From Enterococcus sp. CSURQ0835 (GTDB taxonomy: Bacteria; Bacillota; Bacilli; Lactobacillales; Enterococcaceae), in contig NZ_CACSLH010000011.1 in assembly GCF_902706605.1 (NCBI RefSeq), positions 1-64,000 of the forward strand: 64,000 nt of DNA, written 5' to 3'. Shown here piece by piece: positions 11,732-21,331 of this stretch. Each line of letters begins with the position of its first letter. The stretch's first letter is position 1. The notes under the pieces were generated by a model. It worked only from the letters and a program-made list of their open reading frames with translations. It did no database searches and had not been told where the DNA came from. Made by a program: the position numbers and the translations under genes.

Positions 11732-14700
11732 CTAACTTTGATACTTCTGCGCTTTTAATGCACTGACGAATTTTGCGATCTCTCGCAGCCAAATCGCGGT
11801 GTCCATCTTTTGACCGATCGTTAATTTGATGGTCATTTTTTCTTTTTCTACGCCTAAAGTTGCCTTCATCTTCGTAGCCGTCAACGCGGCAAACAATTGC
11901 TCGGCGGTGTATTGCTTCGTACCCGCTTTACTCAACGTGAAGACTAATTGCCGTTCATTGCGCTGGATGCTTTCCACTAACGCGCGATCGCCGTCCATTT
12001 TGATCTGGCCGACTGTCAACAAATGCGCCACTTCATCAGGATAATCACCAAAGCGGTCGATCAAATCATCTTCCACTTCATTCAACATCTCTTCTGATTC
12101 CAACTCGCGGATCCGTTTGTAGATCTCGATTTTTTGCCGTTCATCTTCAATGTACGTTCCTGGAATATACGCATCGATCCCCAGGTTGATCTCCACTGAC
12201 GTCCGCTCCACTTGTGCATTTTTTCCTTGCTTGCGAGCGACCGCTTCTTGTAGCATTTGAGAATACATGTCAAAACCGACTGCATCGATGAAGCCGTGTT
12301 GCTGGGCACCTAACAGATTGCCCGCCCCACGGATCGATAAATCCCGCATCGCAATCTTAAAGCCAGAACCGAGTTCAGTAAAGTCTTTGATCGCTTGCAG
12401 ACGTTTTTCGCTGACTTCATTCAAGATTTTTTGCGGTTCATACATGAAATACGCATACGCTACTCGATTGCTCCGACCGACGCGTCCCCGTAATTGGTAC
12501 AACGTCGACAGTCCCATATAATCGGCGTTTTCGACAAACAATGTGTTGACGTTTGGAATATCTACCCCAGTCTCGATGATGGTGGTCGTCACTAAAATAT
12601 CATATTGACCATCAATAAAATCTAACAACGTATTTTCTAATTGGACCTCGGTCATCTGTCCATGAGCAAAACCGATCCGCGCATCCGGCACCAATTCTTG
12701 CAGCTCACTGACTTTGCGTTCGATCGTCTCGACGCGATTGTACAAATAAAAAACTTGCCCGCCTCGCGCTAGTTCCCGTTCGATTGCTTCTCTAATAGCG
12801 CCGGGATTTAATTCCATCACGTACGTTTGAATCGGGTAACGATTTTCCGGCGGTGTTTCAATCACGGAAAGATCCCGCACGCCAAGCATCGACATGTGCA
12901 ATGTTCGAGGGATTGGAGTCGCCGTCAAGGTCAACACATCCACCTCAGAACGTAATTGTTTCAGCCGCTCTTTGTGTTTGACCCCAAAGCGTTGTTCTTC
13001 ATCGATGACCAATAAACCTAGATCAGCAAATTTGATATCTTGTGACAACAAACGATGGGTACCCACGACGATATCGACTTGCCCGGTCCGCAATTCTTCG
13101 ATCGTCGCTTCTTGTTGCTTTTTCGTTCGAAAGCGACTCAGCATCGCCACTTTGACGGGAAAATTCTCAAAACGTTCCGTCATCGTATCAAAATGTTGCT
13201 GCGCTAAAATCGTCGTCGGCACTAAAAAGGCGACTTGTTTATTTTCTTTGATCGCTTTAAAGGCCGCCCGTAACGCGACTTCCGTTTTCCCAAAGCCAAC
13301 ATCGCCTACCAAAAGCCGATCCATCGGCCGTGGTTTTTCCATATCGTGCTTGATCTCAGCCGCACTACGCAACTGATCATCAGTCTCCGTATAAGGAAAT
13401 GCATCTTCAAATTCTTTTTGGTATTCATCATCAGGCCCAAATGCATACCCTCGTTCCGCTTCACGTTTCGCATACAACTCGATCAAGTCATCGGCAATGT
13501 CTTCGATTTTTTGGGAGACTTTGCGCTTAGTTTTGCTCCACTCGCTGCCGCCAAGCTTGTTGATCTTCGGCGGTTTAGCCTCAGATGCGACGTATTTTTG
13601 GATCAAGTTCAACTGGGTGACCGGAATGAATAATTTATCATCTTTTTGGTACAAGATCGTCATGTAATCTTGATGGGCACCGTCGATCTCGATGGTTTCC
13701 ATTCCAATATATTTCCCGATCCCGTGATTAGCATGAACGACAAAATCTCCCGGCTTCAGTTCATTGTAACTTTTCAACCGCTCGGCATTCGAGATCGTTT
13801 GGCGCCGCGCGCGTTTTTTCGTGACTTTTTGGAAGATCTCGCGCTCCGTGACCACGATCAGTCGCGCTTGCGGCAATTCAAAACCCGTCGTCAAGTTGCC
13901 AGTTATGATTTGTGTTTTACCTGCTAACAGTTGATCGGGTCTTGTGGCTACCGCAGAAATATCGACTTCGCGAAACTCTTGCAATAATTTTTTTTGCCGT
14001 TCGTCATCCCCAACGACAAACACGATCGTTTGCTCTTGTTTTTTCCAACGATCGACTTCGGTTTTCAACAGCGGCATCTGACCGAAAAATTGTTGCATCG
14101 AACGATATTGAAAATTATGGATCGCTTCAAAACGCAAATTGCCCATCCCTTTTTGGAACAGCGAAAAATACGTCGCGGGATGTGTATTTTTTTTCAGCAG
14201 CTCCGGCAATTCAAAGCCTAACTTTTGTTCTGAAAAAAGGCGTAGCTCTTCGATTTTTTGCGTGTGCCACTGGGCTTCTTCTTGTTCCGTCTCGCGATTC
14301 GTCTCTAAGATCCGCGCATAGTCATCCACAAATAAAAAGGCGTCCTCACGTAAATAGGCCAGCAGCGATGTTTTTTCTTGATAGACTAAATCAGCGTAAT
14401 AACGCGCGCTTTCTCCAGGAATTCCCGCTTCAAAATCCGCGATCAACTGCCCGAAATAATCACTCAAAAATTCTTGATCGGTTTTTTCTTTGGTGACTGC
14501 CAAGCGGCCTTTTAACAAACGATCAATCTGTTTAGCCCCAGCCTTTAGATCTTCGGCTGAAAAAACCAGTTCAGTCGTCGGGTTGATGGTTACATCTTTT
14601 AAATTCTCCACGGAACGTTGCGTGGCTGGATCAAAGTAACGCAATGAATCGATCTCCACATCAAACAATTCCACTCGGACTGGGTATTCAGTCGTCAGCG

Positions 14701-15244
14701 GATAAATATCGATGATGCTGCCCCGCAAACTGAATTCACCGGGTTTGCCCACCATACTTTGGCGTTCGTAGCCCATCAAAACTAGTTGCTGCGCTAATTG
14801 GTCTAACTCGACCTCACTGCCTAGCTGCCAATTCAATTGATTTTTTCCCCAGACTGCTGGTGTGGGTAAAAATTTGCGTAACGCGACTGCTGGCACGACA
14901 TAAAGTCCTGGCAAGCCTTGCGCTAACGCGGCTAATGTCGCAACCCGCTCGGCACGCGCTTCAGGGGAAGAAAAGGCCATCTCCGCTGACAACACTTCAT
15001 CCACTGGAAATAAATACACTGCTTCAGTCAACTGCCGCAATTCATCGGCTAGCTGATTACTATAGTAGAGATTCGGAACGACGACCATGATCTGCCGGTC
15101 AAAATTTTGACAAGCTCCAGCCATCACGAGTGCCTTGGCCGAACCAGACAAACCGATCAACAGTTGCCGCCGTGCTTTTTGCTTCAATTGTTGGTGCCAC
15201 TCTGAAACGACTGGCGTTTGATTCAACAATTCGATTACATTCAT
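11732..15244 (-). CDS. mfd: Transcription-repair coupling factor Mfd
   Basis: SF2 translocase that removes RNA polymerase stalled at lesions and recruits UvrA. The 1170-residue length is standard. Order: UvrB-like N-terminal region, RNA polymerase-interacting domain (GDFVVHANHGIGKY), helicase core with GDVGFGKTE (around 640) and DEEQRFG, the RecG-like TRG region (QLRGRVGRSNR), and the C-terminal regulatory domain. SD AAGGAG precedes the ATG. Located between pth and the flippase, as in Bacillus (where spoVT is inserted). Confidence 0.97.
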   Translation of the reverse strand: MNVIELLNQTPVVSEWHQQLKQKARRQLLIGLSGSAKALVMAGACQNFDRQIMVVVPNLYYSNQLADELRQLTEAVYLFPVDEVLSAEMAFSSPEARAERVATLAALAQGLPGLYVVPAVALRKFLPTPAVWGKNQLNWQLGSEVELDQLAQQLVLMGYERQSMVGKPGEFSLRGSIIDIYPLTTEYPVRVELFDVEIDSLRYFDPATQRSVENLKDVTINPTTELVFSAEDLKAGAKQIDRLLKGRLAVTKEKTDQEFLSDYFGQLIADFEAGIPGESARYYADLVYQEKTSLLAYLREDAFLFVDDYARILETNRETEQEEAQWHTQKIEELRLFSEQKLGFELPELLKKNTHPATYFSLFQKGMGNLRFEAIHNFQYRSMQQFFGQMPLLKTEVDRWKKQEQTIVFVVGDDERQKKLLQEFREVDISAVATRPDQLLAGKTQIITGNLTTGFELPQARLIVVTEREIFQKVTKKRARRQTISNAERLKSYNELKPGDFVVHANHGIGKYIGMETIEIDGAHQDYMTILYQKDDKLFIPVTQLNLIQKYVASEAKPPKINKLGGSEWSKTKRKVSQKIEDIADDLIELYAKREAERGYAFGPDDEYQKEFEDAFPYTETDDQLRSAAEIKHDMEKPRPMDRLLVGDVGFGKTEVALRAAFKAIKENKQVAFLVPTTILAQQHFDTMTERFENFPVKVAMLSRFRTKKQQEATIEELRTGQVDIVVGTHRLLSQDIKFADLGLLVIDEEQRFGVKHKERLKQLRSEVDVLTLTATPIPRTLHMSMLGVRDLSVIETPPENRYPIQTYVMELNPGAIREAIERELARGGQVFYLYNRVETIERKVSELQELVPDARIGFAHGQMTEVQLENTLLDFIDGQYDILVTTTIIETGVDIPNVNTLFVENADYMGLSTLYQLRGRVGRSNRVAYAYFMYEPQKILNEVSEKRLQAIKDFTELGSGFKIAMRDLSIRGAGNLLGAQQHGFIDAVGFDMYSQMLQEAVARKQGKNAQVERTSVEINLGIDAYIPGTYIEDERQKIEIYKRIRELESEEMLNEVEDDLIDRFGDYPDEVAHLLTVGQIKMDGDRALVESIQRNERQLVFTLSKAGTKQYTAEQLFAALTATKMKATLGVEKEKMTIKLTIGQKMDTAIWLREIAKFVSALKAQKYQS

Positions 15245-15262
15245 TGATCTGCTCCTTGTCTT

Positions 15263-15820
15263 TTAATTAAACTTGTTCATCGTTTGCACAAAGTCATCGG
15301 TCGTCAAATAAAATTCGCACGCCGCGACTGCTTGATCGATCGCGTGTAAGATCTCCGGCTGTTCTTCTTTACTAAAAGGACTCAAGACGTGATTTACAAC
15401 TGTTTTTCCTTGCGGCCGGCCGATCCCGATCTTGATCCGATCAAAGTGTTGACTGTCAATGTGAGCAATGATACTTTTGATCCCATTGTGACCGCCTGCG
15501 CTACCTTTTTGCCGTAACCGTAATTTGCCTAATGTCAGATCCAGATCATCGTGGATCACCACGAGCTCTTCTGGCAACACGCCAAAATACGTCATGAGCG
15601 GTCCTACAGCGCGCCCTGAATCATTCATAAATGTTTGGGGTTTGACGAGCAAAACTTTCTCGCTATTCACAAAATAATCTGCGACTTCTGCTTCAAATGG
15701 ATTTTTTTTAAACGTCACACCTGCCGCCTTGGCCAATTGATCCACGGCCATAAACCCGACATTGTGTTTTGTCTGTTCATATTTTTTACCTGGGTTGCCC
15801 AGGCCAACGATCATCTTCAT
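15263..15820 (-). CDS. pth: Peptidyl-tRNA hydrolase
   Basis: Recycles peptidyl-tRNA released from ribosomes. The 185-residue protein has [18 protein letters not shown] (catalytic His in the HNVG segment), FMNDSG and the GGHNGIKS loop. It heads the minus-strand run pth-mfd-yabM-rqcP-divIC-yabR. Upstream are an extended -10 promoter and an unusual inverted repeat in the 5' UTR. Confidence 0.96.
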   Translation of the reverse strand: MKMIVGLGNPGKKYEQTKHNVGFMAVDQLAKAAGVTFKKNPFEAEVADYFVNSEKVLLVKPQTFMNDSGRAVGPLMTYFGVLPEELVVIHDDLDLTLGKLRLRQKGSAGGHNGIKSIIAHIDSQHFDRIKIGIGRPQGKTVVNHVLSPFSKEEQPEILHAIDQAVAACEFYLTTDDFVQTMNKFN

Positions 15821-15854
15821 TTTATTCCCTCATTTTCTTAAGCATGCCAAAATG

Positions 15855-15879
15855 CTGGATCATCAAATTGATGACCCAG
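15855..15879 (-). repeat. 25-bp near-perfect inverted repeat in the pth leader
   Basis: CTGGATCATCAA and TTGATGACCCAG flank a single A, with one mismatch. It begins about 8 nt downstream of the predicted transcription start of pth. A smaller inverted repeat (AGCAT...ATGCT, 15841-15855) adjoins it. It could be an mRNA hairpin or a dyad operator; no known consensus was recognised. Confidence 0.7.
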
Positions 15880-15893
15880 TCACTTTCTGAATC

Positions 15894-15902
15894 AGTATAA
15901 CA
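15894..15902 (-). promoter_or_regulatory. Extended -10 promoter of the pth operon
   Basis: The minus strand reads TGTTATACT (TGn plus TATACT). No good -35 is visible at 17 nt. It is the only clear promoter-like element upstream of pth and would drive pth-mfd and following genes. Confidence 0.6.
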
Positions 15903-16017
15903 CAATTTTAGCTGTAGTGACTATTTAGCGCCTTGCGACCTCGGCAAAAAATATCGTTATTTATAAAAAAAGTTTAAGCAGCAAGGCATGGCGGAAATAA
16001 ATGATGAAACGCTTACG

Positions 16018-16046
16018 AATAATACAACTAAAAAAACTGTATTATT
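16018..16046. repeat. Inverted repeat upstream of the ldh promoter
   Basis: AATAATACA and TGTATTATT are perfect 9-bp arms around an 11-nt spacer, followed by three further Ts. It lies 15-43 nt upstream of the ldh -35. It could be an AT-rich operator or a weak terminator. Confidence 0.5.
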
Positions 16047-16060
16047 TTTGTGCATATCAT

Positions 16061-16090
16061 GTGACATAGAGAGCAAATTAGTGTTATCAT
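16061..16090 (+). promoter_or_regulatory. Promoter of ldh
   Basis: GTGACA (16061-16066), 18-nt spacer, TATCAT (16085-16090). The -10 ends 39 nt before the ATG. No perfect catabolite (cre) or Rex box was found nearby. Confidence 0.6.
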
Positions 16091-16114
16091 CTGTAAGATA
16101 AAACAATTACGTGA

Positions 16115-17101
<987 letters not shown>

Positions 17102-17134
17102 TTTTCTCCCGCACATTATTTCAAATAGCTTTCT

Positions 17135-17168
17135 AATCACAGGTCGTTATGATCTGTGATTTTTTTTC
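17135..17168 (+). terminator. Rho-independent terminator of ldh
   Basis: AATCACAG (17135-17142) pairs with CTGTGATT (17154-17161), followed by a T run. Confidence 0.92.
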
Positions 17169-17218
17169 AATTATTTACTAAGATTTGGAGCATCCCTAGT
17201 CCCTTTTAGTTCCTAATG

Positions 17219-17247
17219 TGCTAAAATTGTTGATAGCAATACTATCA
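17219..17247 (+). promoter_or_regulatory. Extended -10 promoter and palindrome upstream of the L,D-transpeptidase
   Basis: TGCTAAAAT (17219-17227) is an extended -10. The predicted start point falls within a perfect palindrome TGATAG-CAATA-CTATCA (17231-17247). A dyad over the start point suggests repression, or a 5' hairpin in the mRNA; the binding protein is unknown. Confidence 0.5.
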
Positions 17248-17269
17248 TATTTCTTAAGGGAGTTATTTT

Positions 17270-18676
17270 ATGACACGTTCGGAAAAACAAAACCGAGCTA
17301 ACAAAACGCGTGTAGTGATCATTGCGGTGTTAGCAGTCTTAGTCGTATTAGTGGGCGGCTATACAGTAAAGAGTACATATTACAGCGATCGTTTTTTACC
17401 TAAAACACAAGTCAATGGGATCGACGTGGGTGGTCTGACCGTTGCCGAAGCTAATCAAAAGATGAAGACCGACCTTTCAAACGCACCGTTTGTAATCAAA
17501 GATAAAGGCAAAGCTTGGAAAGAGATTCAACGCAAAGATCTAGGTTGGACAGCCAACTATCAAACACAATTGAAAGCGATCAAGTCAGATCAAAATCCAT
17601 TTAGTTGGGGCATGTCATTTGCTTCAGCGGCGGATAAAGATATCGAAGACGGCAGCACCATCAACGCTGAAAAATTAGCAGCGGTGAAGACGGCAGTCAA
17701 AGCGGAGATCGAGCAACTGAATACGACGCGGACCCCAACAAAAAATGCGACGGTCAAACAAACGGCAACTGGTTTTGAAGTCGTACCGGAAAAACAAGGC
17801 GATACGATCGACGTTGAAAAAGCCGCGGACGCATTCCAAAAAGCCGCGGAATCCGGCAAACAATCAGTTGATATCGAAAAATATTTAGCGCAACCGGTCA
17901 CGAAAAAAGATGATCCGAAATTGCAAAAAGAAATCGAACGCATGAATAAGATCGCGAAGATCAAAGCCAATTACAGTATCAACGGCGAAACGTTCCAGAT
18001 CCCATTAGAACAGATCAATAGCTGGTTGATTGATGACAATGGCGAATTATCCCTTGATCAAGTGCAAGTCCAAAATTATGTTGAAAGCTTAGCGCAACAA
18101 TATGATACGAGTAAAGTCGCAACTAAATTCAACAGTACGAAGCGCGGTACCGTCGAGGTCAACCCCGGAACGTATAGCTGGACGATCCAAACGGTCTCTG
18201 AAGCAAAAGCGTTGACGGATGAGATCTTAAAAGGTAAAGATTTTACCCGCTCCCCGATCACAAAAGGTAGTACCGGTGCTGATCATAAGCTCGTGGATAA
18301 AACGTATATCGAAGTCGATCTAGAAAATCAACATATGTGGTATTACAAAGACGGCCATGTCGTTTTAGATACGGATATCGTCAGTGGCGCGCCGAAAAGC
18401 CCAACTCCAACTGGTGTCGATTATGTTTGGTCAAAAGAAACCAACAAGACATTGCGTGGAAAAAACGATGATGGTACCGATTATGCAAGTCCTGTCAAAT
18501 ATTGGATGCCCGTTGATTGGACGGGTGTTGGGATCCATGATTCCGATTGGCAACCAGCTTATGGCGGTAGCTTGTGGCAAACCCGCGGCTCCCATGGTTG
18601 CGTCAATACGCCACCCGATGTGATGGCAAAACTTTACGATCAAGTCGAAGTCGGAACACCGGTGATCATCTTCTAA
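17270..18676 (+). CDS. L,D-transpeptidase (YkuD domain) with N-terminal membrane anchor
   Basis: Cell-wall enzyme making 3-3 peptidoglycan cross-links, as in Enterococcus faecium Ldt(fm); 3-3 links bypass beta-lactam-sensitive transpeptidases. The 468 residues comprise a basic N-terminus and one transmembrane helix (about 15-35), a YoaR-like/peptidoglycan-binding region, and a C-terminal YkuD domain from about 340 with SGAPKSPTPTG and the catalytic motif SHGCVN (Cys444). SD AAGGGAG precedes the ATG. Stand-alone, with its own promoter and terminators. Whether it contributes to beta-lactam resistance here is untested. Confidence 0.93.
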   Translation: MTRSEKQNRANKTRVVIIAVLAVLVVLVGGYTVKSTYYSDRFLPKTQVNGIDVGGLTVAEANQKMKTDLSNAPFVIKDKGKAWKEIQRKDLGWTANYQTQLKAIKSDQNPFSWGMSFASAADKDIEDGSTINAEKLAAVKTAVKAEIEQLNTTRTPTKNATVKQTATGFEVVPEKQGDTIDVEKAADAFQKAAESGKQSVDIEKYLAQPVTKKDDPKLQKEIERMNKIAKIKANYSINGETFQIPLEQINSWLIDDNGELSLDQVQVQNYVESLAQQYDTSKVATKFNSTKRGTVEVNPGTYSWTIQTVSEAKALTDEILKGKDFTRSPITKGSTGADHKLVDKTYIEVDLENQHMWYYKDGHVVLDTDIVSGAPKSPTPTGVDYVWSKETNKTLRGKNDDGTDYASPVKYWMPVDWTGVGIHDSDWQPAYGGSLWQTRGSHGCVNTPPDVMAKLYDQVEVGTPVIIF

Positions 18677-18693
18677 ACTAACAAAACAAAAAC

Positions 18694-18735
18694 CTTCAGA
18701 GATCAGCTTACCCGCTGACTTCTGAAGTTTTTTTG
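18694..18735 (+). terminator. Rho-independent terminator of the L,D-transpeptidase gene
   Basis: Two stacked stems: CTTCAGA with TCTGAAG (18694-18700/18721-18727) and TCAGC with GCTGA inside, followed by seven Ts. Confidence 0.9.
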
Positions 18736-18757
18736 TGGGCTGGTCGGCTAACTAAAA

Positions 18758-18796
18758 AACCCAGCTGCTACGAAAAAAATTCGTAGCAGCTGGGTT
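18758..18796. terminator. Strong bidirectional terminator between ldt and yebC
   Basis: A perfect ~17-bp stem AACCCAGCTGCTACGAA/TTCGTAGCAGCTGGGTT with a short A-rich loop, flanked by T runs in both directions. It can end both the plus-strand ldt and the minus-strand yebC transcripts. Confidence 0.9.
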
Positions 18797-18827
18797 TTTG
18801 ATTTTTAAAAAGAAATCCATTTCTTTT

Positions 18828-19556
18828 TTATTCTGGTTCCACTGACGTGAAGACTTCTGAGACATCATCGTCGTCTTCCAATTTTTCGACTAAGCGGTCT
18901 AATTGTTCTTTTTGTTCGCCTTCGACTTTGACGGTCGTTTGTGGGAACATCGTAAGTTCGGCTTGCGCTAACGTGAAGCCGTCTTTTTCTAATTGATCGC
19001 GCACGGTAGTGAAATCTTCAGGCGCGGTGAAAATCTCAAACACTTCTGGTGAACTTTCCATATCTTCAGCACCGGCTTCGATCACATCTTCTAACATCGT
19101 GTCTTCATCCACGTCTAGCCCTTCCCGCTCAATGGCGATATAGCCTTTACGGTCAAACATATAATTGACGGAACCGGTCTCGCCTAGATTCCCTCCGTTG
19201 CGGGTAAATGCTACCCGGACATTTGTCGCCGTTCGATTGCGATTGTCAGTCAAGGCGTGCACTAAGATCGCCACACCACCAGGACCATAGCCTTCATACG
19301 TGATCTCATCATAATTTTCACCTTCGCCGGCACTTGTTGCTTTTTTGATCGCACGGTTGACATTATCATTGGGCATGTTCGCGGCTTTAGCTTTATCCAC
19401 GACAAGCCGTAGAGCCGGATTGTCACTCGGGTCAGGACCTCCAGCTTTGGCTGCCATATAGATCTCACGAGAAATTTTTTGGAAGATCTTGCCTCGCTTC
19501 GCATCTTGCGCATTTTTGCGGCCTTGAATGTTGTTCCATTTACTGTGTCCTGACAT
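18828..19556 (-). CDS. yebC: YebC/PmpR-family protein
   Basis: Conserved 242-residue cytoplasmic protein (start [14 protein letters not shown], a family hallmark). Described as a transcription regulator (PmpR) and more recently, for YebC-type proteins, as a factor that relieves ribosome stalling at proline-rich stretches; which role applies here cannot be told from sequence. AAAGGAG lies 12 nt before the ATG. It is followed by a bidirectional terminator. Confidence 0.95.
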   Translation of the reverse strand: MSGHSKWNNIQGRKNAQDAKRGKIFQKISREIYMAAKAGGPDPSDNPALRLVVDKAKAANMPNDNVNRAIKKATSAGEGENYDEITYEGYGPGGVAILVHALTDNRNRTATNVRVAFTRNGGNLGETGSVNYMFDRKGYIAIEREGLDVDEDTMLEDVIEAGAEDMESSPEVFEIFTAPEDFTTVRDQLEKDGFTLAQAELTMFPQTTVKVEGEQKEQLDRLVEKLEDDDDVSEVFTSVEPE

Positions 19557-19633
19557 CTCGAATACACTCCTTTAAATTTTACAAAAGTCTAATCCAATTG
19601 TAGGACTTTCCCCGCTTTTTTGCAAAGATAAGC

Positions 19634-20140
19634 CTAGCTTCTCCGCTTGTGCTTCAACGTCCGCCATAAAAAAACGAGGACGCAAGCGGTCAACGCGCCA
19701 CAACTATCTAACATGACATCTTGGAACAACGGTGTGCGATCACCTGTCAACATTTGATGGAACTCATCAGTCGCCGCATAGCCAGTCGCGGCTAGCCAAG
19801 CAAAACCTAACCCGAGTAGCTGACTATTTTTCAAGCGTGGCAACAAGCCGAGATACAGACTGCCCCCCAATAAAAAATAGGTCGTGAAGTGGGCGCCTTT
19901 GCGTAAATAAAATTCGATAAATTTTCCGTAACCAAGTGCTGCGATGCTGACGTCTTTGCCCGCATACTGAAATGAGATCGCATTGAGCTGCTCTTTGAAC
20001 GGTTGGTTTTTCAAAAAATGATCGATCGTTGAGACTTGGCTTTGCGCTTCATACGTCATAGACGAGCTGTAAAATAAAACTGCCATCACAACTAGCGCAA
20101 AAACGAAATAGAGATTGCCGTTTTTCATTTGTTTGTTCAT
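19634..20140 (-). CDS. VanZ-family membrane protein
   Basis: 168 residues with about four hydrophobic segments and the VanZ pattern: Lys-Gly-Ala-His (KGAH) in the middle and DEFHQ...R..QDVMLDS...G near the C-terminus. VanZ itself gives low-level teicoplanin resistance in Tn1546, but chromosomal relatives are common and mostly uncharacterised. Start chosen at the ATG at 20140 with AAAGGAG upstream rather than the longer frame to 20197. A glycopeptide role should not be assumed. Confidence 0.88.
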   Translation of the reverse strand: MNKQMKNGNLYFVFALVVMAVLFYSSSMTYEAQSQVSTIDHFLKNQPFKEQLNAISFQYAGKDVSIAALGYGKFIEFYLRKGAHFTTYFLLGGSLYLGLLPRLKNSQLLGLGFAWLAATGYAATDEFHQMLTGDRTPLFQDVMLDSCGALTACVLVFLWRTLKHKRRS

Positions 20141-20193
20141 CACTGTCTCCTTTATTTGCGCTTTTATCTTAGCATAGCTGCTCATATTTTTCA

Positions 20194-20240
20194 GCAAAAA
20201 AACGAACGATCCAGCGTTGGTTTAACAACTGGATCGTTCG
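20194..20240 (-). terminator. Rho-independent terminator of the NlpC/P60 gene
   Basis: Perfect 12-bp stem CGAACGATCCAG/CTGGATCGTTCG (20203-20214 with 20229-20240) followed by seven Ts on the minus strand, 18 nt after the stop. Confidence 0.93.
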
Positions 20241-20257
20241 CACTTCATTTAGTAAAA

Positions 20258-20884
20258 TTAGTTCACCCGGACAGCAAAACTTGGTGCAAAGTCCGCAACT
20301 GAACTGATGCTGACACTTTGACCTGGTGCCGGTGCTTGGATGAATTGACCGTTACCAAGGGAGATCGCAACGTGATACGTAGCCCCAGGTGCGCCCCAGA
20401 ACAATAAGTCGCCGGCTTGGGCTTGGTCGACTGAGATCTGTGTCCCAGCTGACTCTTGCGGTACCGTCCAGCCGCCGATCTCTTTCCCCGTCGCTACTTG
20501 GTACACGTAATGGGTGAAACCAGAACAATCAAATGAATCTGGCCCTTTTGCTCCCCACACATATGGTGCACCCAAATGTTTCATCGCTTCAGCCACAACT
20601 GCTGAACCGGTACTTGAAGCCGGTGCCGCAACTTGTTGGTTCGTCGCAACCGGTGTCGTAGCTGTTTGGGCAGGTTGGCTATAGTTATAATCTATGATCG
20701 GTTGGCTGTAATCAGCAGATGCGCCAGTATTTGGCAATGCTGTTTGCGTAGCGACATTTCCAGTGTTTTCAGCACCAGCCATTACATTTGCTGAAGCGAA
20801 ATTTGGTAACGCACTAGCCGTTACCGCAACCGAACCGATCATCATCAATGTCATCATACTTTTTTTCAAACTAATTTTTTTCAA
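20258..20884 (-). CDS. Secreted NlpC/P60 peptidoglycan endopeptidase
   Basis: Predicted to cleave gamma-D-Glu-to-diamino-acid bonds in peptidoglycan stem peptides. A signal peptide (about residues 1-32) is followed by a Pro/Ala/Thr/Gln-rich linker (to ~93) and an NlpC/P60 domain with catalytic Cys120 (DCSGF) and His171 (YHVAI). Starts at TTG behind GGAGGAA. No LysM or SH3 binding domain is present. The WalR-like promoter upstream fits the known control of wall hydrolases by WalRK. An LPNTG at 50-54 is internal and not a sorting signal. Confidence 0.93.
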   Translation of the reverse strand: MKKISLKKSMMTLMMIGSVAVTASALPNFASANVMAGAENTGNVATQTALPNTGASADYSQPIIDYNYSQPAQTATTPVATNQQVAAPASSTGSAVVAEAMKHLGAPYVWGAKGPDSFDCSGFTHYVYQVATGKEIGGWTVPQESAGTQISVDQAQAGDLLFWGAPGATYHVAISLGNGQFIQAPAPGQSVSISSVADFAPSFAVRVN

Positions 20885-20949
20885 GCTAAATTCCTCCGAC
20901 TACTCTTTGATTTAAATTTCTTTTTTCTTACTAACACAAGATGCAGTCT

Positions 20950-20991
20950 AGCATAGCCGTTTTGCAGTGCAATTTAAATGCTGTTACAAAA
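20950..20991 (-). promoter_or_regulatory. WalR-like promoter of the NlpC/P60 gene
   Basis: Minus strand: TTTTGTAACA (20982-20991), 24 nt, then GCTATGCTA holding a -10 TATGCT (20950-20955). There is no -35 at 17 nt. TGTAAC-N5-TTAAAT matches the WalR (YycF) consensus TGTWAH-N5-TGTWAH in the first half and 4 of 6 in the second. The same arrangement, with identical spacing, recurs at 21332-21373. Confidence 0.6.
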
Positions 20992-21149
20992 CACTTTCAT
21001 TGTTTTGCGATTCAATGACATTACAATTGCGTAAGAAATATTGAAACACTTGTAAAATAAGGCTTTTTTACGATTTTTTCGTGAAAGAAATGTGTATCAA
21101 TTTTTGAGTGAGCTGTATTACTAAAAAATAGTTCCAACGCGTCAGCGCA

Positions 21150-21326
21150 CAAAAAAATAGCCCGCACGCGGCGAACTATTTTTTTGATTAGTTTTTCGTT
21201 GGTCACAGTTTTAAAAATCACCGCGCTTTTTCGTGCTGACTAGAACGGTTCACGCGGAAATTTTTTCGTGCCGGACCAGACGCTGGGACTAATGACCCTT
21301 GACTACTCACTAACACACACAACCGC
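21150..21326 (-). ncRNA. Candidate small RNA with WalR-like promoter
   Basis: A promoter copy at 21332-21373 would start transcription near 21325. About 140 nt further on lies a terminator-like hairpin: AAAAATAG ... CTATTTTT with a GC-rich inner stem (21151-21185), followed by seven Ts. No start codon with an SD lies between, so the product would be a non-coding RNA of ~165-175 nt. The segment up to 20990 holds no other recognised feature. The existence of the transcript is inferred. Confidence 0.4.
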
Positions 21327-21331
21327 AGTTT

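Noticed and set aside
13912-14496. 194-residue plus-strand open frame inside mfd
   Set aside because: Antisense shadow of a clearly real gene, no SD, composition atypical of protein.
16001-16014. cre-like sequence TGAAACGCTTACGA upstream of ldh
   Set aside because: It lacks one base relative to the cre consensus around the central CG, so the arms do not align; not reported as a CcpA site.
19634-20140. VanZ-like gene as evidence of a glycopeptide resistance cluster
   Set aside because: No vanHAX, vanRS or other cluster member in the window; chromosomal VanZ homologues are common.
20723-20737. LPNTG motif in the NlpC/P60 protein
   Set aside because: It is at residues 50-54, not followed by a hydrophobic segment and charged tail, so it is not a sortase signal.
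21021-21221. 66-residue minus-strand open frame
   Set aside because: It runs across the terminator-like hairpin and has no SD; judged non-coding.
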